Source: Triglochin maritima (lineage: Eukaryota; Streptophyta; Magnoliopsida; Alismatales; Juncaginaceae). From it: 64,000 bases of DNA. Positions 43,576-55,379 of this stretch are shown here, one piece after another (position 1 is the first letter of the stretch; each line of letters opens with the position of its first letter). The stretch spans positions 19,498,501 to 19,562,500 of the forward strand of contig OY821770.1 in the NCBI GenBank assembly GCA_963682175.1. Direction: 5' to 3'. The notes beneath the pieces were generated by a model. It worked only from the letters and a program-made list of their open reading frames with translations, did no database searches and was not told the DNA's origin. Both the position numbers and the translations under genes were made by a program.

Positions 43576-44992
43576 ATCTCCCACTTGTTATCAAAGTTTT
43601 CTTTCACATACATTCTTAATGCATAAAACATTAATAACTAGGGTAACCTTCCCAAATCACCTATCAAGCCAATCCACATGGATCCTCGGATCCATGGACT
43701 CGAAATATATTTCGTCTCTTAGCTTGGTATGAAGGTTTGTTGAATGGATCAGTTGTGCCACTGTTGTGTCCACCTATTTATTTATTTTGTCTTTCGTTGG
43801 TCGTTGAGTTAGCTGTAGTGATATTACTCCTAACTACACTAGCTCATACCTCTACCTTCGATAATGATGACGCATCATCATTCCAACCTCTTATTGTCTA
43901 GAATTCCTATAAGAATTGCATCAAAATAGCCCTCGGCTATTTTCTCCTTTGTCTTCCATAAACAAGAACCTTATCTTCAGTCCAGTTAAGGTACTTCAGA
44001 ATATTCTTGACCGCAATCCTATGATTAGGACTTGCGTTGGATTGGTGACCTCTTGTCACGTTTAGAGCATACGAGATATTGAGTCTTGTGCAAGTCATCG
44101 TGTACATGGTCCTTCCTTTTGCCGAAGCATAAGGGATACCTTCATGTACTCCAAGTCTTTGTGTGATTGAGCACATTGAGACATCTTGAGTTGCACACCT
44201 ATACTCATACTTATTGGCATATTGTCCATATTGGAATTGTTCACCCTGAACATTTCAAAGACCTTGTCAATGTATGCACGTTGACTGAAGCCAATGAGTC
44301 TACGGGATGTATCTCAATGTATCTTGATTCTCAAGATGTGTTGAGCCTCATCCTTTTCTTTTCATTGCGAATGCCAATTTCAATGAAGTTTCTCGTTTGC
44401 TAATGCTAAGGTATATGATTGCTCATGAGCAATATGTCATCGACATATAAGATCAGAAGTACTACATGACTCCCACTAATCTCCTTGTATCAACAAGGTT
44501 TTCCTTTACTTTGAATGAAGTGAATCTCCTTCACCTCTTTGTCAAAGCGTTTGTTCCAACTCCTCGATGCTTGTTTCAATCCATAAATGGATTTTCGAAA
44601 CTTGCATTTCTTCTCGCTATTATTTGGATCATCAAAACCTTGAGGTTGTACCATGTACATATCCTCCTCCAAGTTCCTGTTTAAGGAACACCATTTTGAT
44701 ATCCATCTTCCATATCCCACAATTGTGAAATGCGGTAATAGTGAGCATAATCCGAATAGATTTTAATATGACAATTTCTCAAAAATTTCATCAAAGTCAA
44801 TTTCTTGAATTTGAGTATAACTTTTGCTACAAGTCTTGCTTTGTAGGTTGTCAATTTACTATCCATGTCTATCTTCCTCCTAAAAGCTCATTCATACCAA
44901 ATGATATTTTCTTTTGAGGAAGGCAAATCAAGTTCCATACTTGATTACTATACATGGATTCTACTTCGGATTCCATGGCTTTTAACCATAGT
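43576..44992 (-). pseudogene. Copia-A pol fragment (RT and RNase H)
   Basis: Minus-strand order: AMESEVESMYSNQVW-like start at about 44970, KARLVAKV at about 44840, EEDMYMVQPQGF and KSIYGLKQASRSWN at about 44600, an RT C-terminal part, then YASAKGRTMYTMTCTRLNISYAL and NILKYLNWTEDKVLVYG of RNase H near 44000. Multiple frameshifts and stops. The fragment starts abruptly at the truncated 5' LTR. Confidence 0.88.
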
Positions 44993-45876
44993 TTGTGGTG
45001 TGACCTATGGGAGGATCTAAACTAACTTGGCAGTGATATTAAGAACTTAATATCACAAGCTATAAGCGGTATCTAGCTACACATTATAGCTCCCAATTAG
45101 TTAGATGTCTTAATTCCACTCGAACCAAAACCCGATCCATTTAGTGATGGAGTGCACCACTTGTGTCCGTCCCTTGCCACATGATATTAAGAATACACAC
45201 AAAGTAGCATTGTGTCATCTTTGTATTAGTATTCATTTCTTGATCTCTTTAAGCTAGTTATAAATATGTGACTTAACTCAAATCACATTGTGCACATTAT
45301 AACTTTGCTTTATCAAGGGGCCCACTAATATCATCTCTCAATTAAGAGGGGCAATGATAATCTTTTGACTAACTATCTTCTCCAACGAAAGTTACACTTA
45401 ACCAACCAATGCCTTTACACTACACTCATCGATAGCTTAAGACATTAGTCTAATTATGAACGCCTTAAGCGATTGGATATAAGTCTCATATCAAAGGACC
45501 AAGGACACAGTAAAATATTAATGACACAGAAACACATTCCTATAATATTTTACTTGTTAGGTCAATTCAGTATACAAAAGTATTATTTTCCTCTTTTGTG
45601 TACCCGTGTTGTCACTCACTTGTAGAGCTACAATGATCTATGACCAACACGACAATCTTAACTCGGTAATTAATGTCCCATGTTAATTACCATGATTGCG
45701 AATATCTTTTGTTTTATGTAAACCAATATCTTTTAGAGCTCTACGGTTAAGGACCAAGAGCATCTTCCTTAACTCTTCTAAAAGACGAATAACATAAACA
45801 AGGAACAAAATGATTTCTTATTCAATTCATAATTATTGACATTTAAAAGTAAAACTTTTAGAACACATTCCCTTCA
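44993..45876 (-). repeat. 5' LTR of Copia-A, inner part deleted
   Basis: Closely similar to about 42730-43575. It begins abruptly at GTGGTGTGACCTATGGG, lacking TATA box, array and primer site, and ends CCCTTCA at the target duplication. Confidence 0.9.
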
Positions 45877-46052
45877 AATTTCACGTATTCTTTCATTTTG
45901 TCCTGTCAAAATACAATGTTGTGTAATTATGGCATGTTGCATGTCACATAATTGCATTAGAAGGGAGATGGCCATAGATCCTACTGAGCCGAGAACGGAT
46001 TTGAAGTTGGGCACTTGCTTGTCTTGAAGGGAGATGGCCATAAATCCTCCAA

Positions 46053-46760
46053 TGAAACTGCATGTTTCATTTGAGGCTATTTTGTCAGTATATCATGAGG
46101 GAACCTACTCAGCCCAGAACGGAATTGAAGTTGGACACTTGCTTGCCTTGGAGAAACAACTTGAGGTCAGCTTACCTGGGCATGGCCTTAAAAGTCGACC
46201 CACGTGTTGATTCTAGATTGCGTACTTCGAAAAACATTTTTGGATTTACACAGATGTTAAGGTAATATTATCTTGTCATATCATTGATTGTTTTGGATTT
46301 AACTTTGATTAGTATCTTATTTTATTTTTTTGTCTTTACTATTGTTTTATTTGATTCTAACGTTCACATCCTTCTTCATTATAGACTAAGAAGGATGTAA
46401 AAGGATTACGAAATAAACCTCCTCAGTATGATAGCCTCGCACTTGTGTTTGGGAAAGATGGTGCAAAGAAGCTGTAGAGGGGTTGCTGCTGGCGAACGTG
46501 TAGAGGGGTTGCTGATGCTGTTGAAGAGATAAATAGGGAAGAAAACAATATTGATGATGCCAGAGCTAATGACATATCTCCTGAGGCACCAAGCATACCA
46601 TGTGATGAAGGAACTTCCCATGGACGTAGGAAAAGGCAACACGGGGTTGACATTCTTATTGCTGGGTTCTAAGGCATTGCAAATGCCATGGAATTTCGTT
46701 GAGAAAATGGATGCTTATTTCGATCAAATTATCGATGCTTTTTGTAAATGACCAAGCCAA
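46053..46760 (+). pseudogene. Myb/SANT-like protein of the Harbinger element
   Basis: The first exon (to about 46260, before AAG/GTAATA) reads NGIEVGHLLALEKQLEVSLPG, matching the Myb/SANT-like domain (GFKPGYL-x-LE pattern) of the second Harbinger protein, which helps the transposase bind DNA. A second exon begins at about 46384 (TKKDVKGLRNKPPQYDSLALVFGKDGAKK), then stops and degenerates. Just upstream, 45970-46020 is a partial duplicate of 46100-46150 (CTTGCTTG-containing block) next to a repeated AAGGGAGATGGCCATA, a small scrambled duplication at the junction of the two genes. Confidence 0.7.
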
Positions 46761-48016
46761 AGAAGAGAAAAGGCAGTTTTTTTCGAGGAAACCACAAAAA
46801 TACCTAGTATTTCCCTTAGAGATGGCTTAAAGGCGTCCTCAAAATTGGTTAAGGAACTAACAAAAATGGATCTTTTCTTCAGTTTACCTATTGAAATCCA
46901 AGGATAATGGATGGATATCTTCATACATTACCTTATCTAATTGCTAGATGTTTGACCTTTAAATACTCATGATGATGATGATGTTTGTGGTTTAGTAAAT
47001 TTGTAGTAATTGTGACTCACGTGTTTATAGGTTGTTAATTGTAACATGATGCAGTTTATTAAGATTTTAATATGTTTACAAGTTAGATTTAACATGGTTG
47101 GAGGTTTATTAATTTATCATGTTTACAAGTTATTAAGATTTAACATATTTACATTACAAGTTAGAATTAAAATGTTTGCAGGTTGTTAATTTTCAATGGT
47201 TTGTACGTCATTAAGTTAAACATGTTTACATGTTATTAATTTTAACATATTTACATGATGTTAATTTATTTAAGGTTGTTAACTTCAACATATTTAAGCG
47301 TTATCAAAGTAAACATTCACGTTTACATTTGTTTTTTTTCTTTCAAAATGACATGAATAGGATTGGGAACCTTTAAAAATGGTATCACATTTTTTTCCAA
47401 AACTAGTGATATAATAATTAGACTTATCAAATATGTGTTTTGTAAACCACGATCAAATTACACAAGGAACTCAGATCATAAAACGAATTACAGCTAAAGA
47501 AATTGCCTTACAAAACAACTGTTGTAATGTAATTACATAGGAATTCATGTGCTAGATTTCTTGATGTTACCAAGCAATGTAATTAGTTTCCATTGAATTG
47601 AACTCCTTGGAATGTTATCTGATTATATGTAAATGAATTTCACGGAATCCAGTTACGACGAACCAAGAATAGCCTTAGTTTCTTATTCCCAAGTATCACT
47701 GTCCTGGCCTCAATGAATCCATCCCTAGTGAGGAAAATGTGAAATTAACTAAAGATGCATAAGAGTAGTTTAGTGAAAATAATGTTATTTTTCTACCGTA
47801 CCTAACATCCTATTGGTTGAAAGTTAAAATTTACATATCCACCAACCTCAACAACGAAACTAACCTCTGTCTTAGATGCTCTAATTCTGGGCATGTCAAT
47901 AATAATTGCTTTGGTCGTACCGGTACTCGTACCCACCTATATAAATGGGTCCGGGTATATACTCATTTCAATTTTGTTGTACCCGTACCCATCTCATACT
48001 CATTTAATAACGGGTA
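46761..48016. other. No gene recognised
   Basis: AT-rich DNA. At 46990-47330 words such as GTTATTAA and TTTACA recur irregularly. At 47930-48015 degenerate TACCCGTACCC/GGGTACGGG words appear, as in some plant MITEs. No defined element. Confidence 0.4.
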
Positions 48017-48790
48017 TGTTACACCCCAAAACTTGTCCTAAATTAGCTAATAAAAATGATTAGTGTGGAATATAATGATATTAGTCTACTATTACAACAC
48101 CTAACCGACTTAAGTCTTTGTGGCAAATTCAGGGTGGTTGTGGGACATTGGTTCAACTCCAAAGGGGTGAGAGTCACCTCGAAAATCCTACAACGCATGT
48201 TCATATGATTGATGGGCTTTACTCTGCCGAGGACGTCAAGTGTTCAAGAAAAATATGTTGTAACACAAAATGTTCAGTCCTACAATGGCTAATAAGAAAT
48301 TATTAGTTTTGGATATAATGATAAGAGCCTACCACTACAACACCTAATTCAGGGAAGGTGTTGTAGGACAATGTACTCATAGACTTAGGTGACCTTCCAA
48401 ACTCAAAGTTGTCTAGACTCGGGGACAAGACTTTACAAATGGTATCAGACCATTGACTTACAAGATTTATAGGAACTAAGTGCTACACCGAAGAGGTGAT
48501 AGCCAACTCTAGAATCAACAACGCCTGATCGATCGATTGATGTATTTGACAAGTGTTCAACCGGGATAGATGTAACACCCCAAAAGTTTAGTCTCACATC
48601 GGCTAATAAGAAATTATTAGTGTAAGAGATAATGATATGAGTTTACTAATACAACCGTATCGGCTTAATCTTTTGAGGCAAATTCAGGAAGGGTGTTATG
48701 AGATGGTAAACTCGTAGATGACATTCCAGACTCAGGTTCGTGTGGCCACTGGGACGGGACACTAGATGGAGTGCATCGACTCCTACTATT
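48017..48790. repeat. Three diverged tandem units beginning TGTAACACCCC
   Basis: Units start at about 48017, 48259 and 48570. Each begins TGTTACACCCC/TGTAACAC, then GGCTAATAAGAAATTATTAGTGT, then TATAATGATA and ACAACACCTA text. Lengths differ (about 240, 310, 220 bp). The phrase TCTCACATCGGCTAATAAG is common in plant repeats. A primer-site-like TGGTATCAGACC lies in the second unit (about 48440). Nature unknown. Confidence 0.65.
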
Positions 48791-49153
48791 TAGAGTAGTT
48801 GATATTTATATTGTAAATATAATTCATGTTGTAAGGTTGGTTGACATATTTTCAAGTATAAATGGTTTCTCTTGTAATTTACATAATAGGAGAGGTACAT
48901 TTTTTATTCTATCCATTTAGAAAGGACTATTTTTTAATTTCGTTGAATATGTGCTGTATTTTATGTTTTGCTCAATTGTGGGAATTTTGTGTGACTTATT
49001 TTGGTTTCTTAAGGTTGTTTTACTTTGATTGGACGGACGCTCAAAAATCCTATTTTGCTCTCGAACATGCATGTACGTAAGGTACATGACATCACATGTT
49101 TTATTTTTCTTCTCCTTTCATCAATAAGGAAGCTTTTATAATTTTCAGAGGGT
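48791..49153. other. No gene recognised
   Basis: AT-rich sequence up to the start of CACTA-3. Nothing assigned. Confidence 0.4.
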
Positions 49154-49480
49154 CACGGCTACAAAAACACATAATAACGTCCCCATGACACGTGGAGTAT
49201 TTTGTACCCGACGTGAAAATGACGTTGGTTGTCACAAAACTGACGTGACATGTATCCATATCACGTCGGTTAAACACAAACCGACATGTTTTAGTATTGT
49301 GTCACGTCGGTTAAACAACAACCGACGTGATATGTTGCATTTTATTTTAATTTTTTTGAACCTATGTATCACGTCGGTTTACATAGGTTCAAAACCCACG
49401 TGTTTACATAGGTTACAATTTTTTTTATACCGACGTGATAGATGGTATTTGCCACGTCGGTTTTCACCAAAACTGACATG
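49154..49480. repeat. CACTA-3 subterminal repeats
   Basis: Six or more copies of CACGTCGGTT or its inverse AACCGACGTG (and GACATG variants), about 30-60 bp apart in both orientations, next to the terminus. These are likely binding sites of the element's own TNPA-like protein. Confidence 0.75.
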
Positions 49481-50828
49481 TTTGATGTTTTTTCTCCTCG
49501 TTTTCTCCACCCAAACACAAACAAAAGTAATCTTTATTTTACAACATTATCTCCATCGTTTCCTCCGCCCTAGTGTGTGTTTCCTCCACCCAAAGCCAAA
49601 CACAACCCAAACACATCCCACTCCGACCCAACCCAAGCCGCACCACCCCCCCACACCGCACCACCTCTGATCCAACTCTGATCCACACAACCCAAGCCAC
49701 CTCCCCACGCTGATCCACCTCCGATCCAACCCAACTCCTTCGGTCACCAAAAACTCGTCGAGCTCCTCCAAACAAGTTGTGCTCCTCCGACCTCTACGCC
49801 TCCAACCTCAGAGTGCAAGGTAACCCTTTGAAGATCATGTATTTGGTAATACATCCTTTAACATACCCTTTAACCACATGTAATAATTCTATTTTCTCTG
49901 GTCAAAACTGACCTCAAATTACATGATTTAGATTTTGAATTTATGTTGAAAACATATTTGATTCTACAAACAACCACGTTGTTACTCATTCATAGTTTCT
50001 AAAGTGTTTAGTGTTGTTTTTTCTTAAGTATAAAAGTATTACTTTGAAAAATAGTTAATCAAAGTATTATGTTGCTAATGTACCTACTTAAATAAAAATA
50101 GTAGTTGTAGTTTTAGAAGGAATAAAACAAGACAAATTGGTTTAGGATTATATAAAAAATAGAAAATGTGTTTTTGTTAGAGTACTCGTGTAGATTGCAT
50201 TTATATTAGTACTTGTGTTTTCATTGCTAATGCATGAAAAAGAGTGAGCTTTCATGAGCCAACTTGAACCTTGAGATGCTTTAACATGGTAATACATCCT
50301 TTAACGTGGTTCTTTTGTGCCTTTTTGTTTCCTTAAACTATTGGGAAAAGTTGTGGTGTGTGGGGAAAAGGGTAGTTAATTAGTTTGTGAGATAATAATT
50401 AGAGAGGGAGTGGAAGGGGTAGAGTAAAAGGTTTGGCATGGTGTGAGTGTGGTAATTTTGTGTGATACATCCTTTAACATACCATCTGAACGGAAATGGA
50501 TCAATACAATAAATGTTTTTGTAAAATCTTACATTTTACCATGTATTGTACATTTTCTATGTCATGTTCACGACTTCAAATAGTCTATGTTAAATAAATA
50601 CAAGAATTGAATTTATTGTGCAAATATATTATGTATAGTCTAGTGTTTGTGTGGTAATGGTTGTATTGAAGTTTTTTGTTATATAGTTGTGGCTTGTTTG
50701 TGTTTTTTCCTACAGGAATTGTTTTATTACTATAAAATTTAAGGGGAGGTTTTGCCAAAATTTTGAAGGATTCCTATATATTAGGTTCATTTTGTATTAC
50801 GATTGTTTGTGTTGTTGTGTAGATAACA
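49481..50828 (+). other. CACTA-3 leader exon and intron
   Basis: A C-rich transcribed-looking stretch (49540-49817) ends in GTGCAAG/GTAACC, a splice donor. The AT-rich DNA to 50822 ends TTGTGTTGTTGTGTAG, a splice acceptor just before ATAACAATGG. No protein is assigned to the leader. Confidence 0.45.
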
Positions 50829-51005
50829 ATGGATCGAAATTGGATTTTTGCAACTCAGTTGAGTGATGAGTATGAGTACGGAGTTGATAAATTTCTAGAG
50901 TTTCTACAAAAGAATGCACATTTTAGAAACGAATGAAAAGTCTTCTTAAGAGATGTAAAAGAAATCAAGGCTCATTTGTTTGAGAAAGGTTTTGATGAAG
51001 GATAT

Positions 51006-51414
51006 TGTAACATCCTCGAAAGCGGAAGAAATTTAAATTTTTAATAAAACACAACACGAGGATATTACCGAAGAAAATGGACAACTGGTCCACCAACATA
51101 TATACAATATATATCTGAGAGTTTTACAAAAGTGTGATTACAACAAAAGCTAAGGAAAATATACATGTAATCACTCAGACCTCAAAACAAGGAAAGCAGG
51201 ATCGGGCCCCGGAAGCGCTCCTCCTCGGTCACCACCTCCTAATTCTGCCTATGACCTGACATAAAAGATGAATATGCCTGAGTTTCCCGAGAGGAAACCC
51301 CGTATACCAAACATCTATCACAATAAAAGAACTAGACAGCTAAAACATGTATAAGATGAAATGCAATAACCATCCATCGTCTCACTGGGCCCCCGGGAAC
51401 TCTCTCCCTACCAC
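51006..51414 (-). repeat. 3' LTR remnant of Gypsy-2
   Basis: Matches 54867-55275 with few differences, then switches abruptly into pol sequence at CCTACCAC/TCACC. Confidence 0.9.
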
Positions 51415-54400
51415 TCACCTGCTAACAAACCAGACATCTGCCCACAAACTCTGCTATCTCAGTCTTCATCCCCCTCCACCAGAAATTTCTCTGAAGATCC
51501 TTATACATCTTCGTGCTACCCGGGTGGATGGAATAACGGGACCTGTGTGCCTCCTCCAAGATTTCCTTCCTCAGATCTCCCCCATTTGGTACCCAAACTC
51601 GGCCTCTGAATCTCAGACCTCCGTCAAATCCTATACTGAAATCTGATCCTTCTCTGGCAACCAGCTGCAACAACCTAGCTAACTCCTCGTCAGCCCTCTG
51701 AGCCTGAACAATACTTGTGACCATCTGAGGCTCCACTCTCAGTCCAGCTATCACCGCGCCCTCAGAGTCCGTGGTGAATGGCTTCCATTCTGACAATGTC
51801 TCGAGCAGTTTCCACTCCTGAATACACAAACCAGCGGCTGAAATTTCCACCTTTCTGCTCAAGGCATCCACGACTGTATTCGCCTTCCCCGGATGGTAGG
51901 AGATGGTGAAATCATAGTCCTTGATCAGCTCAAGCCACCTACGCTGCCTCATATTCAGCTCTTTCTGCGAAAACAGATACTTCAGACTCTGATGGTCCGT
52001 GAACACCTCGAACTTCTCCCCGTACAAATAATGACGCCAGGTCTTCAGCGCATGAACTACTGCCGCCAACTCCAAATCGTGAGTGGGGTAGTTCCTCTCG
52101 TGCACTTTCAACTGCCTCGAAGTATAAGCTACTACCTGACCGTGTTGCATCAGTACACAACCCAACCCCACACCAGAAGCATCACTATAAATCACAAAAC
52201 GTCCACTGCCACTAGGGAGAGTCAGAACTGGAGCAGTCGTCAACCGACTCTTCAGTTCCTGAAAATTGTCCTCACATTTGTGGGACCAAATAAACTTCAC
52301 TCCCTTCTGTGTCAGTGCCGTCAAAGGTGAAGCAAGCCTCGAGAAGTCCTTGATGAATCGACGATAACAACCCGCCAATCCAACAAAGCTCCTGATCTCT
52401 GTCACACTCGTCGGGGCTCTCCACTGAGTCACTGCCTCCACCTTCGCTGGATCCACTGATATCCCAGCCCCAGATACAATGTGACCAAGAAAAGCGACAC
52501 TGTCTAACCAAAACTCGCACTTCGAAAACTTAGCGTACAACTGATGATCTCTCAGAATGCCAAGTACGATCCGCAAGTGCTCCCTGTGCTGCTCTATGTC
52601 CGGTGAATATACCAAGATGTCATCTACGAAGACCACCACAAATCTGTCGAGGTACTGACTGAACGTCCTGTTCATCAGATCCATGAAAGTTGCAGGCACG
52701 TTCGTCAATCTGAACGGCATCACTAGAAACTCATAGTGACCGTATCTCGTCCTAAACGCGGTCTTCTGAATGTCTGCCTCTCTGATCCTCAACTGATGAT
52801 ACCCGGATCGCAGATCAATCTTCGAATATATCTTCGCTGACTGCAACTGGTCAAACAAGTCCTCAATCCTGGGTAAAGGATACTGATTCCACACAGTAAC
52901 ATTGTTCAGCATCCTGTAATCGATGCACATCCGCAATGAGCCATCTTTCTTCTTCACAAATAGTACCGGAGCTCCCCAAGGCGAGACACTGGGGCGGATA
53001 AACCCAGTATCTAACAGATCCTGCAGCTGCTTCTTCAGCTCAACCAACTCAGCCGGTGCCATCCTATAAGGAGCCTTCGACTGTGGAGTGGTCCCCGCCA
53101 CTAAATCAATACCGAACTCCAACTCCCTGTGAGGCGATAGACTAGAAACATCAGAAAATACATCACCAAACTCCTGGACAATCTCTATGTCCTCCAACGA
53201 CCTCATCTCTGGATATGGAACGACCAAGGTAGCCACGAAAGCTTTGCAGCCCTGCTCAAGCAGCTTCCGTGCCCTCACTGCTGACACTACGACCCGACCA
53301 CCACGGTCCTTCCTTCCCCTGATCAGTAAATCAGGTAGCCCCTTCCTCGGGATCAGAATCTTCTTCTCCCGGCACAAAACCCGAACATCATACTGGGATA
53401 TCCAATCCATCCCCAGTATAACATCGAAATCCTCCATCGGCAACAAGATCAGGTCAGCAGGAAACTCCTGATCTTCTGAAACAATCGTGGCGCCGGGGAG
53501 GAAGCTCCCCACAATGCCCACCAGACCCAAGGGTGTACTGACTTCCAACGTGGCAGTCAACATCGCAGGGGTACGGCCCAACACACTCGCAAATCTCTCA
53601 GAAATGAACGAATGCGTGGCCCCACAATCGAACAACACTCTGGCTACCAAACCCGCAATAAGGAGCGTACCTTCCACCACAGTGCGGGCGTCCTTCGCCT
53701 CCTCCGCCTGAACGGTGAATACACGTCCGGTCCTCTGTCCCTGCTGAGGTGGTGCAAAAGGACGACGACCTCCGTCTCTACCCACCACTGGGGGTCTCGC
53801 TCGAGAACTGGACTCGCCTGGTCCGCTCCTGCAATCTCTGGCATAATTGCCTGGGTGACCACAACTGAAACAAACTCCAGGACGACTCCCACACTCTCGA
53901 CCTGGGTGGACTCTACCACACTTCCTGCACGGCTCAGGCTGGCGTGCACTGCTCCCCTCTATCCGGGGCCTCTTGCCCGGATTTCCTGACAGTGGAGCTC
54001 CCGGACGTCCACTGCTCTTCCCCTGGGGCCTCCTGGACTCTGCATAATTTTCCTGATAGTCTTGGTCTATGAGAGTCGCGAACTTCACGGCATCTGCTAA
54101 GGTCTGAGGCATGTTGTAAGTCACGCGAGTACGAAGTTGCTTCCGAAGCCCCCGAATAAACTTCCTCGCCCTCTGAATCCGGGTCACACAAAACTCCAGA
54201 CAATAACGCTCCAAAGCGTTGAACTTCCGGATGTAATCCGCCAGTGTCATCTCACCCTGCTCGAGGCTCATGAACTCCTCTCTCTTCCCGTCCCTGACAT
54301 GCTCCGGGAAGTACTGCTCATTGAATTCCCTGAGGAACTCATGCCAACTGATATCAATCCTGCCCGGAAACACCACTGCAGCCGTGGTCCTCCACCAGTT

Positions 54401-54736
54401 TGACGCCTCGCCGCCCAACAGATACGTGGCCAACCCCACCATCCTCTCCGGTGGACTGCCAATCGCCTAGAAGATCTCCTGGATCTTAAGGACCCAGTCC
54501 TCGGTGGCCTCAGAATCTTCTCTGCCATCAAATGCAGGCGGGTGTTGGCGCATAAACCGGTCGTGCACAGCCCCTACCCCTGCCGTCTCCTCTCTGCCAG
54601 ACTGACGATCTAAAAGAACGCCCATCCTCTGCACAGTGTCGTAGAGCATCCGGTGCTCCTCAGCCCAATCCGTGGCTCCAGTCTCCTCACTCGTACTCGG
54701 GCCAAGTGGGGGAAGTCTCTTGCGTCTCGGAGGCAT
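51415..54736 (-). pseudogene. Gypsy-2 gag-pol, nearly open but without integrase core
   Basis: It starts MPPRRKRLPPL at 54736, directly after a splice-acceptor-like TTGTCTCGTGTGTAG. Gag core: RQHPPAFDGR, WVLKIQEIF. One TAG follows (54464-54466, normally Gln). The rest stays open for about 1,000 residues: zinc knuckles ([13 protein letters not shown], and [14 protein letters not shown] where Asn replaces the usual His), protease ([21 protein letters not shown]), RT with the intact box FVDDILVYS, RNase H ([22 protein letters not shown]) and the start of the integrase zinc finger ([20 protein letters not shown]). A TAG follows the last Cys. Loss of integrase means it could only act in trans, if expressed. 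Confidence 0.93.
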
Positions 54737-54851
54737 CTACACACGAGACAACAAAACTGAAGATCAGATGATTATGGATGCATGGTCTAAAATGCAACTA
54801 TATAAAAGACATCTAAGGTGGCTTCTTTGGACAAGTGCGTCGGAACAGACC

Positions 54852-54863
54852 GCTTTGATACCA
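54852..54863 (-). other. Primer-binding site of Gypsy-2
   Basis: The minus strand reads TGGTATCAAAGC, three bases from the LTR end, one mismatch from the tRNA-Met consensus. Confidence 0.85.
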
Positions 54864-55379
54864 ATTTGTAACATCCTCGAAAGCGGAAGAAATTTAAATT
54901 TTTAATAAAACACAACACGAGGATATTACCGAAGAAAATGGAGAACTCGTGCACCAACATATATACAATATATATCTGAGAGTTTTACAAAAGTGTGGTT
55001 ACAACAAAAGCTAAGGAAAATATACATGTAATCACTCAGACCTCAAAACAAGGAAAGCAGGATCGGGCCCTGGAAGCGCTCCTCCTCGGTCACCACCTCC
55101 TAATGTTGCCTATGACCTGACATAAAACATGAATATGCCTGAGTTTCCCGAGAGGAAACCCCGTATGCCAAACCTCTATCACAATAAAAGAACTAGACAG
55201 CTAAAACATGTATGAGATGAAATGCAATAACCATCCATCGTCTCACTGGGCCTCCGGGAACTCTCTCCCTACCACAGTAGACACCAACCAGTGACGGGTC
55301 TCGCGGGTCCTCTAGCCCAACCCTCACACGTGCCCCAGGCACCACAGCCGGAAACATCCTCGGCTAACACGCTGGATCA

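Larger units (their letters stand above)
41475..45876 (-). mobile_element. Copia-A element, truncated, with target duplication
   Basis: Flanked by the exact 5-bp duplication AATTT (41470-41474, 45877-45881) inside the Harbinger transposase. The 3' LTR is whole (41475-43575). The polypurine tract AAGTGGGAGAT adjoins it (minus strand). The interior keeps only part of RT and RNase H (to about 44985). The 5' LTR is reduced to its outer 880 bp (44993-45876). One deletion therefore removed the inner 5' LTR, primer site, gag, protease, integrase and early RT. This element identifies the Copia-A LTR family in the window. Confidence 0.92.
41001..46010 (+). pseudogene. PIF/Harbinger transposase (DDE_Tnp_4), split by Copia-A
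   Basis: Exons: 41001-41201 after a splice acceptor (CTTATCTTACAG), 41291-41474 after TATGCAG, and 45882-46010 beyond the Copia-A element. The frame shows LDGTYIKLHFPEVDKP (first catalytic Asp), YVLPGWEGPTADSRML (second Asp), PYRGQRYHLHEW, SAVRNVIERCF (Glu), CCVIMACCMSHNCIRREM. A frameshift precedes LDGTYI and about ten residues are missing before YVLPGWEG. A Myb/SANT-like gene follows on the same strand, the usual two-gene Harbinger layout. Terminal inverted repeats were not located. Confidence 0.85.

Noticed and set aside
47817..48041. A CCHC zinc knuckle (CLRCSNSGHVNNNC) as part of a gag or LINE ORF1
   Set aside because: The spacing fits, but the surrounding residues match no gag or ORF1, and the stretch runs into degenerate GGGTACGGG-type repeats. 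Chance cannot be excluded.
49539..49775. Minus-strand Gly/Val-rich frames in the CACTA-3 leader
   Set aside because: They are complements of a C-rich leader with CCACC-type runs. No match to a protein family, and the splice signals lie on the plus strand.
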